From: Salegentibacter salinarum
GTDB taxonomy: Bacteria > Bacteroidota > Bacteroidia > Flavobacteriales > Flavobacteriaceae
NCBI RefSeq assembly: GCF_900168115.1
Contig: NZ_FUZC01000011.1
Coordinates: forward strand, 1-64,000
Direction of reading: 5' to 3'
DNA: 64,000 nucleotides
Part shown: positions 1 to 8,300 of the stretch, piece after piece
Position numbering within the stretch: the first letter of the stretch is position 1
How the letters are laid out: every line of letters begins with the position of its first letter
Program-made: the position numbers and the translations under genes
The notes under the pieces: generated by a model
Seen by the model: the letters and a program-made list of their open reading frames with translations, nothing else
Told to the model about the DNA's origin: nothing
Database searches by the model: none

Positions 1-1
1 G

Positions 2-277
2 GCAGATATAAAAAGCCTGCTGAGAAACATAGATCGCTGGTACCGTCGACGTCTAAGGATGTGTATCTGGAAACAATGGAAACGCATCCGCACGAAAGGA
101 AAGATGCTTATCAAGCTTGGCCTGAACAAGTGGAAAGCGTGGGAATATGCCAACACGAGGAAAAGCTACTGGCATACAGCTAACAGCTTTATCCTCAAAA
201 GGACTATTACCATCCACAGACTGAGACAGGCTGGTTACACTTCTCTTCTGGACTATTACCTTAAAGTTAGAACGTAA
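2..277 (+). CDS. Group II intron reverse transcriptase/maturase, C-terminal part (truncated by window edge)
   Basis: The frame is open from base 2 and ends at TAA 275-277, so only about the last 91 residues of a longer intron-encoded protein are present. The visible part is the maturase (X/GIIM) domain: a basic WYRRRLRMCIWKQWKRIRT stretch, then the AWEYANTRKSYW block typical of group II intron proteins. In this family the domain binds its own intron RNA and assists splicing and retrohoming. The protein stops soon after this domain and shows no HNH zinc-cysteine pattern, so the endonuclease domain seems to be absent. Intron domains V and VI follow directly, as expected for an ORF sitting in domain IV. 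The start lies outside the window; the ATG at 59 is internal. Confidence 0.88.
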   Translation, partial: ADIKSLLRNIDRWYRRRLRMCIWKQWKRIRTKGKMLIKLGLNKWKAWEYANTRKSYWHTANSFILKRTITIHRLRQAGYTSLLDYYLKVRT

Positions 278-280
278 ATT

Positions 281-361
281 AGGGAACCGCCCAGTACGGA
301 ACCGTATGCTGGGTGGTGTGGGAGGACAGGTAGGGAAATAATCCTTACCTTTCTACCCGAT
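281..361 (+). ncRNA. Group II intron 3' end, domains V and VI
   Basis: Bases 286-317 fold into a domain V hairpin: nine pairs (286-294 with 309-317), a two-base bulge at 307-308, four pairs (295-298 with 303-306) and a four-base loop GAAC. A catalytic triad CGC lies at 288-290 and includes the usual G-U wobble (289-314). A second hairpin (329-335 with 343-349) with a downstream CTACCCGAT tail fits domain VI, which carries the branch-point adenosine. The 3' splice junction is probably near 361, but I cannot fix it without the 5' exon. The domains sit right after the maturase stop codon. Confidence 0.75.
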
Positions 362-423
362 CAATTTAAACAACTACCTCTGGAAAAGTGATAGGAGGTA
401 TCAAAAATAAACTTTAGCAATTT

Positions 424-462
424 CGATGTAGTACATCGGAAAATAAAAACCCATTTAATGGG
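424..462. promoter_or_regulatory. Two adjacent short palindromes upstream of the aminotransferase
   Basis: CGATGTA-G-TACATCG (424-438) and CCCATT-T-AATGGG (450-462) are perfect inverted repeats 11 bases apart, between the intron end and the aminotransferase. The second overlaps the possible upstream start codon at 458. They could be an operator, or small hairpins ending intron transcription. No function can be assigned from sequence alone. Confidence 0.4.
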
Positions 463-478
463 ATTTAAAAATAAAGCG

Positions 479-1633
479 ATGCCAGATTTCAATAATCTTT
501 ATTCAAAACTTCCTGCCGGAAAAACCAGTATATTTTCTGTGATGAGTGGTTTAGCAAGAAAACACAATGCAATAGATCTTTCTCAGGGTTTCCCGAATTT
601 TGAAACCGACAATCATCTAAAAAAATTGGTTTGTAAAGCTATGAAGGACGGGTATAACCAGTATCCTCCAATGAATGGTATTCCCGAATTAAGGGAACAA
701 ATAGTTGCTAAAGTTGAAAACCTCTACGGAAAAAAATATAACGAAGCTTCTGAAATTATTTTTACCGCCGGAGCCACCCAGGCTTTGTATTGCGCGATAA
801 CCGCATTTGTTCATCCCGGCGACGAAGTAATAGTTTTTAAACCGGCATACGACTCGTACGAACCCGATATTAAACTAGCCGGTGGAAAACCCGTTTTAAT
901 TGAATTAAAAGGAAAAGAGTTTAAAATCGATTGGCAGGAAGTTGAAGAGAAAATTACTTCCAAAACCAGGATGATTGTTATCAATACGCCCCACAATCCT
1001 ACGGGAATAATTCTTTCAAAAAAGGATATGCAGCGGCTTGAAAAGTTATTGAAAGATACCAATATCATTTTATTGAGCGATGAGGTTTATGAGCATCTTA
1101 TTTTTGATAAAGAAGAACACCAAAGCGCTTCCAAATTTACCGGTTTAGCTGAAAGAGCTATTGTTTGTGCTTCCTTCGGAAAAACTTTTCATAACACCGG
1201 TTGGAAAATGGGTTACTGTGTAGCTCCTGAAGTTTTGATGAAAGAGATTATCAAACTCCACCAGGCCACTGTTTTCTGTGTAAATCACCCGATGCAGCGT
1301 GCTTTTGCTGAATATTTGAAAAGCCCTGAACACTATTTGCAACTCGGTGATTTTTATCAGGAAAAACGCGATAAATTTCTCAAGCTGATGCAAGGCTCAA
1401 ATTTTAAAGGCACACCTTCAAAAGGAACTTATTTTCAGGTCATGGATTATTCAGCAATTATCGATGAACACGATGTAGATTTTGCAAAAAGATTAATTAC
1501 CGAAAAAGGAATTGCCACAATCCCGGTTTCTGTATTTCATAAGGATGGAAAAGATGAGCAACAACTGCGTTTCTGCTTCGCCAAAACCGATGAAACCCTG
1601 GAGAAAGCGGCTGAGATTTTGCATAAATTATAA
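479..1633 (+). CDS. PLP-dependent aminotransferase, methionine/kynurenine transaminase type
   Basis: A fold-type I PLP aminotransferase of the YbdL/KAT branch (384 residues from this start). This branch transfers the amino group of methionine, aromatic amino acids or kynurenine to a 2-oxo acid in the cytoplasm. Landmarks are the N-terminal LSQGFPNF substrate loop, NTPHNPTG (the PLP-contacting Asn), SDEVYEHL, and the Schiff-base lysine in SFGKTFHNTGWK (Lys235 from this start). An in-frame ATG at 458 would add seven residues but lies in a palindrome. The start at 479 (MPDFNNLYSKLP) matches the usual family N-terminus, so I prefer it. The gene is monocistronic and follows a group II intron. The exact amino acid substrate is inferred. 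Confidence 0.85.
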   Translation: MPDFNNLYSKLPAGKTSIFSVMSGLARKHNAIDLSQGFPNFETDNHLKKLVCKAMKDGYNQYPPMNGIPELREQIVAKVENLYGKKYNEASEIIFTAGATQALYCAITAFVHPGDEVIVFKPAYDSYEPDIKLAGGKPVLIELKGKEFKIDWQEVEEKITSKTRMIVINTPHNPTGIILSKKDMQRLEKLLKDTNIILLSDEVYEHLIFDKEEHQSASKFTGLAERAIVCASFGKTFHNTGWKMGYCVAPEVLMKEIIKLHQATVFCVNHPMQRAFAEYLKSPEHYLQLGDFYQEKRDKFLKLMQGSNFKGTPSKGTYFQVMDYSAIIDEHDVDFAKRLITEKGIATIPVSVFHKDGKDEQQLRFCFAKTDETLEKAAEILHKL

Positions 1634-1642
1634 AATAATATC

Positions 1643-1797
1643 ACGTCATTCTGAACTTGTTTCAGAATCTAATATTAAATGAAAACATACTTTTCTTATA
1701 AAGAAAAGTGTTTCAAAAAACGTCATTACGAACGAAGTGAAGTAATCTCAAGCTTTAATACTATAGTTTACAGATTACTTCGTGCCTCGCAATGATA
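1643..1797. repeat. Intergenic repeat cluster (CTGAACTTGTTTCAG element plus a long inverted repeat)
   Basis: Three elements fill the gap after the aminotransferase. The first, 1643-1672, contains CGTCATTCTGAACTTGTTTC, a version of the family A repeat also found near 8907, 9776, 20404 and 63541. The second is a perfect hairpin at 1689-1709 (ACTTTTCTT/AAGAAAAGT). The third is a long inverted repeat with arms 1721-1748 and 1771-1797 (CGTCATTACGAACGAAGTGA against TTCGTGCCTCGCAATGA). They resemble non-coding REP/MITE-like elements. The hairpins may also serve as a transcript end. Confidence 0.7.
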
Positions 1798-1822
1798 AAG
1801 CTTTTTTTTGCTCTGAATTCCT

Positions 1823-2464
1823 ATGACTATAAACCTCCAAAATCACACTTTTGAACTCCACCCAAGCGGTGCTGCCTTCTGGAAGGAAGAAGGCATCCTC
1901 TTAATTAGTGATGTACATTTAGGGAAAATCTCCCATTTTAGAAAATTTGGAAGCGCCGTGCCCCATAAAGCGATTAATGCCAATTTTTTAAGATTAAGTG
2001 AAGTAGTGGGGAAATTTCAGCCAAAAATAATCTGTTTTCTAGGCGATCTTTTCCATAGTGATCTAAATAGTGAATGGAAATTGTTTGAAAACTGGCTCAG
2101 TTTTATTGAAGCGGAAGTCATTCTTATCGCAGGGAACCACGATATAATTTCCCCCTTAAAATATGAGGAATTGGGAGTGAAAATTCATTCAGAATGGCAA
2201 TTGAATGGATTTTTACTGACTCACCATCCCGTAAACAGGGAAGGATTTTTCAATCTTTGCGGGCATATTCATCCGGGTTATCGACTTAACGGGAAGGGAA
2301 GACAAAGTCTTAAATTACCTTGTTTTTTTAGAAAAAAAGATCAATTGATTTCTCCTGCTTTTGGGGAATTTACCGGGAATTTTATGATGAAATTAAATGA
2401 AAATGAAAATGAAAAAGCATACGCAATTACCCAAAATGAAGTAATTTTAATAGAAAACAGCTAA
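1823..2464 (+). CDS. pdeM: Ligase-associated metallophosphoesterase PdeM
   Basis: A calcineurin-like phosphoesterase of 213 residues with the full two-metal set: D30-x-H32 (SDVHLGK), GD at 74-75, GNHD at 104-107, THHP at 133-136 and GHIH at 147-150. The short length and the SDVHLGK/GKGR pattern match the PdeM family of ligase-associated DNA damage response endonucleases. In other bacteria PdeM is encoded beside an Lhr-like helicase and an ATP-dependent DNA ligase. Neither is next to it here, so the link to DNA repair rests on family membership only. The next gene starts one base after its stop codon, so the two are probably co-translated. Confidence 0.85.
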   Translation: MTINLQNHTFELHPSGAAFWKEEGILLISDVHLGKISHFRKFGSAVPHKAINANFLRLSEVVGKFQPKIICFLGDLFHSDLNSEWKLFENWLSFIEAEVILIAGNHDIISPLKYEELGVKIHSEWQLNGFLLTHHPVNREGFFNLCGHIHPGYRLNGKGRQSLKLPCFFRKKDQLISPAFGEFTGNFMMKLNENENEKAYAITQNEVILIENS

Positions 2465-2465
2465 A

Positions 2466-3257
2466 ATGGAAAAACGTCTCGCAGTTCTGAATTTTATTTC
2501 GGTAATATTAATCATTGTCGTGAGCTATATTTCCCAAACCGGCGTAATTAACGGCAACACGATGGGAAGTATTAGCGCCGAATATTATAACCTATTTACA
2601 CCGGCAGGTTATGCCTTCGCTATTTGGGGAGTTATATTTCTTTCGCTTATTGCTTTCTCCGGGTATCAGCTGTATCAGGCATTTTCGGCAAAAAAGAATT
2701 TGGAATTTTTAAGGAAATCGGGCTATTGGTTTTTAATCGCTAACCTGGCCAATGCCGTCTGGGTTTTCACCTGGTTGTATGAACTTACTGGACTTTCAGT
2801 TGTATTAATGTTTTTAATCTTATTCTCGCTCATAAAAGTAATCCTGAATACCAATATGGAACGTTGGGATGCACCTGTAAAGATTATTTTTTTAAGTTGG
2901 TGGCCTATATGTTTGTATTCCGGTTGGATTGCTGTGGCAACTATCGCCAATGTTTCTGCTTATTTGGCGAAGATTGGATGGACAGCGCCATTTTTTGGCG
3001 AAGAGCTTTGGACAGTTATTATGATTGTCGTGGCCGTGTTCCTTAACATTGCTATGATATGGCGTAGAAATATGCGAGAATTTGCAGCGGTTGGAGTTTG
3101 GGCATTAATCGCTATCTATTTCAGGCATTTCGCTGAAATTCCACTTATAGCTTATTCCGCATTAATTGGTGCTATTGCTATTTTCTCGAATATCGTTTAT
3201 CACGGTTGGTTGAATAAGGAAACGAGTCCTGTGGCCAAAGTCATGAATAAATCCTGA
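2466..3257 (+). CDS. Tryptophan-rich TspO/MBR-like multispanning membrane protein
   Basis: 263 residues with about seven or eight hydrophobic segments, beginning with a membrane anchor at residues 7-25. The region LFTPAGYAFAIWGVIF and tryptophans spaced through the helices resemble tryptophan-rich sensory protein (TspO/MBR)-related proteins of Bacteroidota. It is longer than classical five-helix TspO (about 160 residues), so it belongs to an extended branch whose ligand is unknown. TspO proteins bind porphyrins and tetrapyrrole intermediates, but transfer of that role to this protein is inference. The start follows the pdeM stop codon by one base (TAAAATG). Confidence 0.65.
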   Translation: MEKRLAVLNFISVILIIVVSYISQTGVINGNTMGSISAEYYNLFTPAGYAFAIWGVIFLSLIAFSGYQLYQAFSAKKNLEFLRKSGYWFLIANLANAVWVFTWLYELTGLSVVLMFLILFSLIKVILNTNMERWDAPVKIIFLSWWPICLYSGWIAVATIANVSAYLAKIGWTAPFFGEELWTVIMIVVAVFLNIAMIWRRNMREFAAVGVWALIAIYFRHFAEIPLIAYSALIGAIAIFSNIVYHGWLNKETSPVAKVMNKS

Positions 3258-3286
3258 TTCCATAGAATTATTATTATCTCGATTTT

Positions 3287-4645
3287 TTACACCATTCCCT
3301 TAATATCGCTTGCCCAGCTTGGATAGGTAAAAATCATCTTTTTTAAAGTTTCGCAATCGAGTTCTCCACACATTGCCATCACAAACATATTTATTATTTC
3401 TGAAGCTTCCGGTCCCACCAGATGAGCGCCAAGAACGAAGCCGGTTTTTTTATCAACCAGGGTTTTATAAGCGTATATTTTTTCATTAATATGTTTTGCG
3501 TTAAACCAATTGGGAACTAATTTATGTTCCAGTGAATAGTCATACCCCTGTTCTTTAGCTTCTTTTTCTGAAAGTCCGACCGAAGCCAATTTAGGTAAGG
3601 TAAAAACCACCGTTGGTTGAGGTGGATAATGAGCTTTTTTGGGTTCTTTTTTACTTAGTAAATTTGCTGAAACTACTTTGGCTTCCTGGGAAGAAAGCGG
3701 GGTTAAGGGCAGGCCTTCACTATCTGAAACATCCCCGCAGGCATATACATTTTTATTCGTAGTATTTTGAAGAAATTCGTTTACTGTAATTCCTTTTTTA
3801 GAAAAAGCCACATTTCCTTGTTCCAGGTCTAAATCTTCAATGGAAGGGACACGACCAGCGGTATTAAAAACAATTTCAGCCTTGGCCGAAATTTCTTTTC
3901 CATCCTGATTTGCTTTTACTCTGTAATTCTTTTGAAGTTTCTCAATTTCATTTACTTCCGCATTAAAAATAAATTTTATCCCGAGATCCTCTTCAGAAAC
4001 CTGCTGGATGTATTTCACCATATCTTCATCAAAGTTAAACAAGGGACGAGGAGCAAAATCCATCATCGTGACTTTTACTCCAAAGCGTGCCGCGATATGG
4101 GCAAATTCCATCCCAATATATCCGGCACCTATGAAAATCATTGTTTCTGGTAATTCTTTTAGATCAAGAAAATCTTCGCTAAATAAGGCGTGTTCTTCAC
4201 CGGGAATTCTCAACGGCATAGGTATACTACCAGTAGCGATCACAATCTTATCAGCGGTCACCGTTTTTCCTTCTACAGAAAGCGTATTTTTATTTAAAAA
4301 TTTGGGAGATTGATGGTACAATTTAATATTAAGAGCAGCAAGGTCTTTTTCTGTAGCCGCGGGAATAGCATCTACAAAAGTTTCTTTAAAAGCCATTAAA
4401 TGGCTCCAGTTTACTTCCGGCATTTTGGTGATCCCTTTTCCCTGCATTTTAGTGGCTCGATCTAAAATTTCGGTAAAACCTACCAGTACTTTTTTAGGAT
4501 CACATCCACGATTGGGACAGGTGCCACCGTACTCTCTGTTATCGGCAATCGCGACTTTTAAGCCTTCGTTGGCAAAATCTTTGGCTACACCTTTCCCGGC
4601 GGTTCCGGTTCCTATTACAAATACATCAAAATGCTCAAATGCCAT
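3287..4645 (-). CDS. FAD-dependent pyridine nucleotide-disulfide oxidoreductase
   Basis: A cytoplasmic flavoprotein of the glutathione reductase/mercuric reductase superfamily, 452 residues from this start. It has an FAD-binding GTGTAG (residues 12-17), the redox-active pair C43/C48 in GGTCPNRGC, an NAD(P)H Rossmann motif GAGYIGMEFA, the second FAD motif ACGD, and a C-terminal dimerisation domain. An ATG ten codons upstream (4675) exists, but MAFEHFDVFVIG is the usual family N-terminus. The odd point is at the C-terminus: the HPT..E catalytic dyad seen in glutathione and lipoamide reductases is replaced by YPSWASD. The physiological substrate (thiol, quinone or metal) therefore cannot be named. 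The gene is transcribed towards the TspO-like gene. Confidence 0.8.
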   Translation of the reverse strand: MAFEHFDVFVIGTGTAGKGVAKDFANEGLKVAIADNREYGGTCPNRGCDPKKVLVGFTEILDRATKMQGKGITKMPEVNWSHLMAFKETFVDAIPAATEKDLAALNIKLYHQSPKFLNKNTLSVEGKTVTADKIVIATGSIPMPLRIPGEEHALFSEDFLDLKELPETMIFIGAGYIGMEFAHIAARFGVKVTMMDFAPRPLFNFDEDMVKYIQQVSEEDLGIKFIFNAEVNEIEKLQKNYRVKANQDGKEISAKAEIVFNTAGRVPSIEDLDLEQGNVAFSKKGITVNEFLQNTTNKNVYACGDVSDSEGLPLTPLSSQEAKVVSANLLSKKEPKKAHYPPQPTVVFTLPKLASVGLSEKEAKEQGYDYSLEHKLVPNWFNAKHINEKIYAYKTLVDKKTGFVLGAHLVGPEASEIINMFVMAMCGELDCETLKKMIFTYPSWASDIKGMV

Positions 4646-4780
4646 AAAAATTGTTTCTGACAGCAAATTAGGCATCTGTAGTTATTTTTGCTGTTATGGA
4701 AATGGTAAATCTTAAAATGAATAAATTTGAAAATTCTAAAAATTAAACTTATAAATTTATTAGTCTAATTATAGAGATTT

Positions 4781-5017
4781 ATGGAAGTGGTAGAACTAAA
4801 ATAAACGGTGCTAAAATATGTAGATGAAGCCGATGAACGCCTATTGGAAATGATGCTTTCCTTGGCCGAGAATTACGGAGATAAATCATCGTCAGTTCTT
4901 ACCGAGGAAGATTATCAACAAATGGATCAACGAAGATTAGATCATCAAAACGAAAAAAGCGAATCATATTCCTGAGATGAAGTTCGACGAAAAGCTAAAA
5001 ATGCTTTGAAAGAATGA
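4781..5017 (+). pseudogene. Dead antitoxin gene of a RelE/ParE-type module
   Basis: Read from ATG 4781 this frame gives MEVVELK, stop TAA (4802-4804), then TVLKYVDEADERLLEMM and a run of about 50 residues, stop TGA (4973-4975), then DEVRRKAKNALKE and the final TGA at 5015. The pattern of an N-terminal hydrophobic segment and a C-terminal DEVRRKAK helix is typical of the about 75-residue antitoxins paired with RelE/ParE toxins in Bacteroidota. The second stop replaces an expected TGG (Trp) before Asp-Glu-Val. Two in-frame nonsense codons make it a pseudogene. The last codon overlaps the toxin start as ATGA, the classic module layout. Confidence 0.75.
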
Positions 5018-5301
5018 CTTTTAAATTCATAATAAAAGAAGAAGCCAATTAGAAATAGTTGAAGCTTTTCTATTTTATGAAGAAAAACAAGAAGGTTTAG
5101 GCGAGTCCTTTTGGATCACCTGGATTCCTATTTTACGTGGATAAAACACTATCCTTTCCATTTTTCAGAGAAAAGAAAACCATTTAGGGAAGCCGTTATT
5201 AAACGTTTCCCATACCTTGTTATTTATGAAGTTTTAGAGAATAAGTGATTGTGTGTTCCTTATTTAACACCTGGCAAAATCAATTAAAGAAAAATAGGTA
5301 A
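5014..5301 (+). pseudogene. Dead RelE/ParE-family toxin gene
   Basis: Starting at ATG 5014 the reading is MTFKFIIKEEAN, then three frames must be joined: EIVEAFLFYEEKQEGLGESF, LDSYFTWIKHYPFHFSEKRK, REAVIKRFPYLVIYEVLENK and finally VIVCSLFNTWQNQLKK before TAA 5299-5301. The pieces, in order, reproduce the RelE/ParE toxin fold, including the late Arg-rich FREAVIKRFPYLVIYEV strand pair. The shifts lie near 5047, 5109-5112 and 5243, and each is explained by one missing base (A, T and A). With the inactivated antitoxin upstream, the module is inferred to be non-functional. Confidence 0.78.
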
Positions 5302-5331
5302 ACCAACTAACGTTAAAAAATTGTTGGGGAG

Positions 5332-5362
5332 TTGCGGGGCAAAATTTCTGCAATTATCTTTG
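5332..5362 (+). promoter_or_regulatory. Predicted mfd promoter (TTG-N20-TATCTTTG)
   Basis: A -33 TTG at 5332-5334 and a -7 box TATCTTTG at 5355-5362, separated by 20 bases, fit the Bacteroidota sigma-A consensus. The mfd ATG is only six bases after the -7 box, so transcription would start at or within a base or two of the start codon. Confidence 0.6.
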
Positions 5363-5367
5363 CGCCA

Positions 5368-8300
5368 ATGAGTAAAACTATTATCGCCCAAAGCTTTGCA
5401 CAATCCCCGCAACAGCAGGAATTGAGGGATTCCCTTGCCTATTCTGAAAAAAATCGGACTAAAATTCAACTTAAAGGCCTTATTGGTTCTTCGTTCTCTT
5501 TTGTTACTGCTAATGCGTTTAAAGAAGCCGAAAAACCTTTTTTGCTGATTTTTAATGATAAAGAGGAAGCTGCCTATTATTTAAACGATTTGGAGCAACT
5601 GGTAGGAGAAAAAAATGTACTTTTTTATCCCGGTAGTTATCGACGTCCCTATCAAATTGAGGAAACCGATAATGCCAATGTGTTATTAAGGGCCGAGGTT
5701 TTAAACCGAATCAATTCCCGTAAAAAACCGGCTATAATCGTTACTTATCCCGATGCTTTATTTGAGAAAGTCGTTACCCGAAAAGAGCTGGACCGCAGCA
5801 CGCTTAAAATTTCTGTGGAAGATGAACTTTCTATAGACTTTGTGAACGAAGTGCTGTTTGAATATAAATTCAAGCGGGTAGATTTTGTAACTGAACCAGG
5901 CGAATTTTCAGTGCGTGGGGGGATTATAGATGTCTTTTCCTTTAGTAACGACGAGCCATACCGGATTGAATTTTTTGGCGATGAAGTTGATAGCATTAGA
6001 AGTTTTGATGTAGAAACCCAGCTTTCTACAGATAAAGTGAAGAAAATTTCGGTGATGCCGAATGTGGAAAACAAGCACCTGGACGAAATAAGGGAAAGTT
6101 TTCTAAGATATATTTCAGAAAAAACGGTGGTTTTTGTGAAAAATCTCGATTTACTCACAGCCCAGGCCGATAAACTTTTCAGTAAAGCCGAAGAAGCTTT
6201 TCAGAAACTTTCGGAAGAAGTAAAGCACAGTGAACCTAATGAGCTGTTTTGTAATGGCCAGTTAATTAAAGAGCAGCTAGAGCTTTTTTCAGTGGTTGAA
6301 TTGAGTAATCAGGCATATCTGGAGCCTGAGAAAAGTATTGCATTCCAAACCAAACCACAACCTTCTTTCAATAAGCAATTCGATTTATTGATTGAAAATT
6401 TAATTGAGAACCAGGAAAACGGCTATACCAATTATATTTTTTGTGTTAGCGAACAGCAGGCGAAACGGTTCCACGATATTTTCGACGATCAGGAACAAAA
6501 AGTAAAATACCAAACTATAACCTTAGCCCTTTTCCAGGGTTTTATAGATGAAACAGGTAAAAATGTCTGCTATACCGATCACCAGATTTTTGAACGTTAT
6601 CATAAATTCCACCTGAAAAATGGTTATGCCAAAAAACAGGCGATTACGCTTAAGGAACTTACCAACCTTGTAGTAGGCGATTATGTAACCCATATTGACC
6701 ACGGAATTGGAAAGTTTGGCGGCCTTCAGAAAATTGATGTGGAAGGTAAGAAACAGGAAGCTATTAAGCTTTTCTATGGAGAACGAGACATCTTATATCT
6801 CAGCATTCATTCGCTACATAAAATTTCAAAATACAACGGAAAGGACGGTAAGGAGCCCAAGATATTTAAACTGGGCAGTAACGCCTGGAAAAAATTAAAG
6901 CAGAAGACCAAGGCTCGCGTAAAACACATTGCCTATAATTTAATTGAACTTTACGCCAAACGCCGTCTGCAAAAAGGCTTTGCCTTTGGCCCCGATTCTT
7001 ATCTGCAGCACGAGCTGGAAGCTTCATTTATTTATGAAGACACACCAGACCAAAGTACTGCCACCCAAGCAGTAAAAGAAGATATGGAAAACGAGCGCCC
7101 CATGGACCGTTTAGTTTGTGGGGATGTTGGTTTTGGGAAAACCGAAGTCGCGATTCGAGCAGCTTTTAAAGCGGTAGATAACGGAAAACAGGTCGCGGTT
7201 TTAGTGCCTACCACAATTTTGGCTTTTCAGCATCACCAAACTTTTACTGAACGTTTGAAGGATTTTCCGGTTACGGTAGATTATCTAAACAGGTTTAGAA
7301 CTGCGAAAGAACGCCGCGAAACCCTGGCCGACCTAGAAAGCGGAAAAGTAGATATTATTATTGGTACGCATCAATTGGTAAATAAAGCCGTAAAATTTAA
7401 AGATTTGGGATTACTGATTGTAGACGAGGAGCAAAAATTTGGAGTTTCGGTTAAAGATAAGCTCAAGACTATAAAAGAGAATGTAGATACGCTTACGCTC
7501 ACCGCAACGCCTATTCCGAGAACGCTTCAGTTTAGTTTAATGGCCGCGAGGGACCTTTCTACCATTACCACACCGCCGCCAAACCGTTATCCGATTGAAA
7601 CTAACGTTATCCGTTTTTCCGAAGAAACAATTCGGGATGCGGTTTCATACGAAATCCAGCGTGGCGGGCAGGTTTTCTTTATTCATAATAGGATTGAAAA
7701 TATTAAGGAAGTCGCCGGTATGATTCAGCGTGTGGTTCCCGATGCAAAAATAGGTGTGGGTCACGGCCAAATGGAAGGGAAGAAACTGGAAAGACTGATG
7801 CTAAGCTTTATTAATGGCGAATTTGATGTGCTGGTTTCTACAACAATCGTAGAAAGTGGTCTCGATGTGACCAACGCCAATACTATTTTCATCAATAACG
7901 CGAACAATTTTGGGGTTTCCGATTTGCACCAGATGCGCGGAAGGGTAGGGCGAAGTAATAAAAAGGCATTCTGCTATTTTATTACACCGCCATTTTCAGT
8001 AATGACTGAAGATGCCCGAAAACGAATTAGCGCCCTGGAACAGTTTTCAGAACTGGGAAGTGGAATAAATATCGCGATGAAAGATTTGGAAATTCGTGGC
8101 GCCGGAGATTTACTTGGGGGCGAACAAAGCGGATTTATTAATGAAATTGGTTTTGATACGTATCAGAAAATTCTGAATGAAGCTATTGAAGAGCTCAAAG
8201 AAAACGAATTCCAGGGATTGTATAACGAATCGGAGAATATTGAAGACAAGACTTTTGTAAAAGATACGCAGATTGATACCGATTTTGAGATTCTATTCCC

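Noticed and set aside
1643-1797. CRISPR-like array from the repeated elements in the aminotransferase downstream gap
   Set aside because: The repeats are few, of unequal length and not spaced by unique spacers. The same sequences occur at distant gaps, so they are dispersed elements and no cas genes are nearby.
4008-4313. Long open frame on the plus strand inside the flavin disulfide reductase gene
   Set aside because: It is the antisense shadow of a clear coding gene and shows no domain. The same holds for many others, such as 5745-6158, 24243-24734 and 42527-42856.
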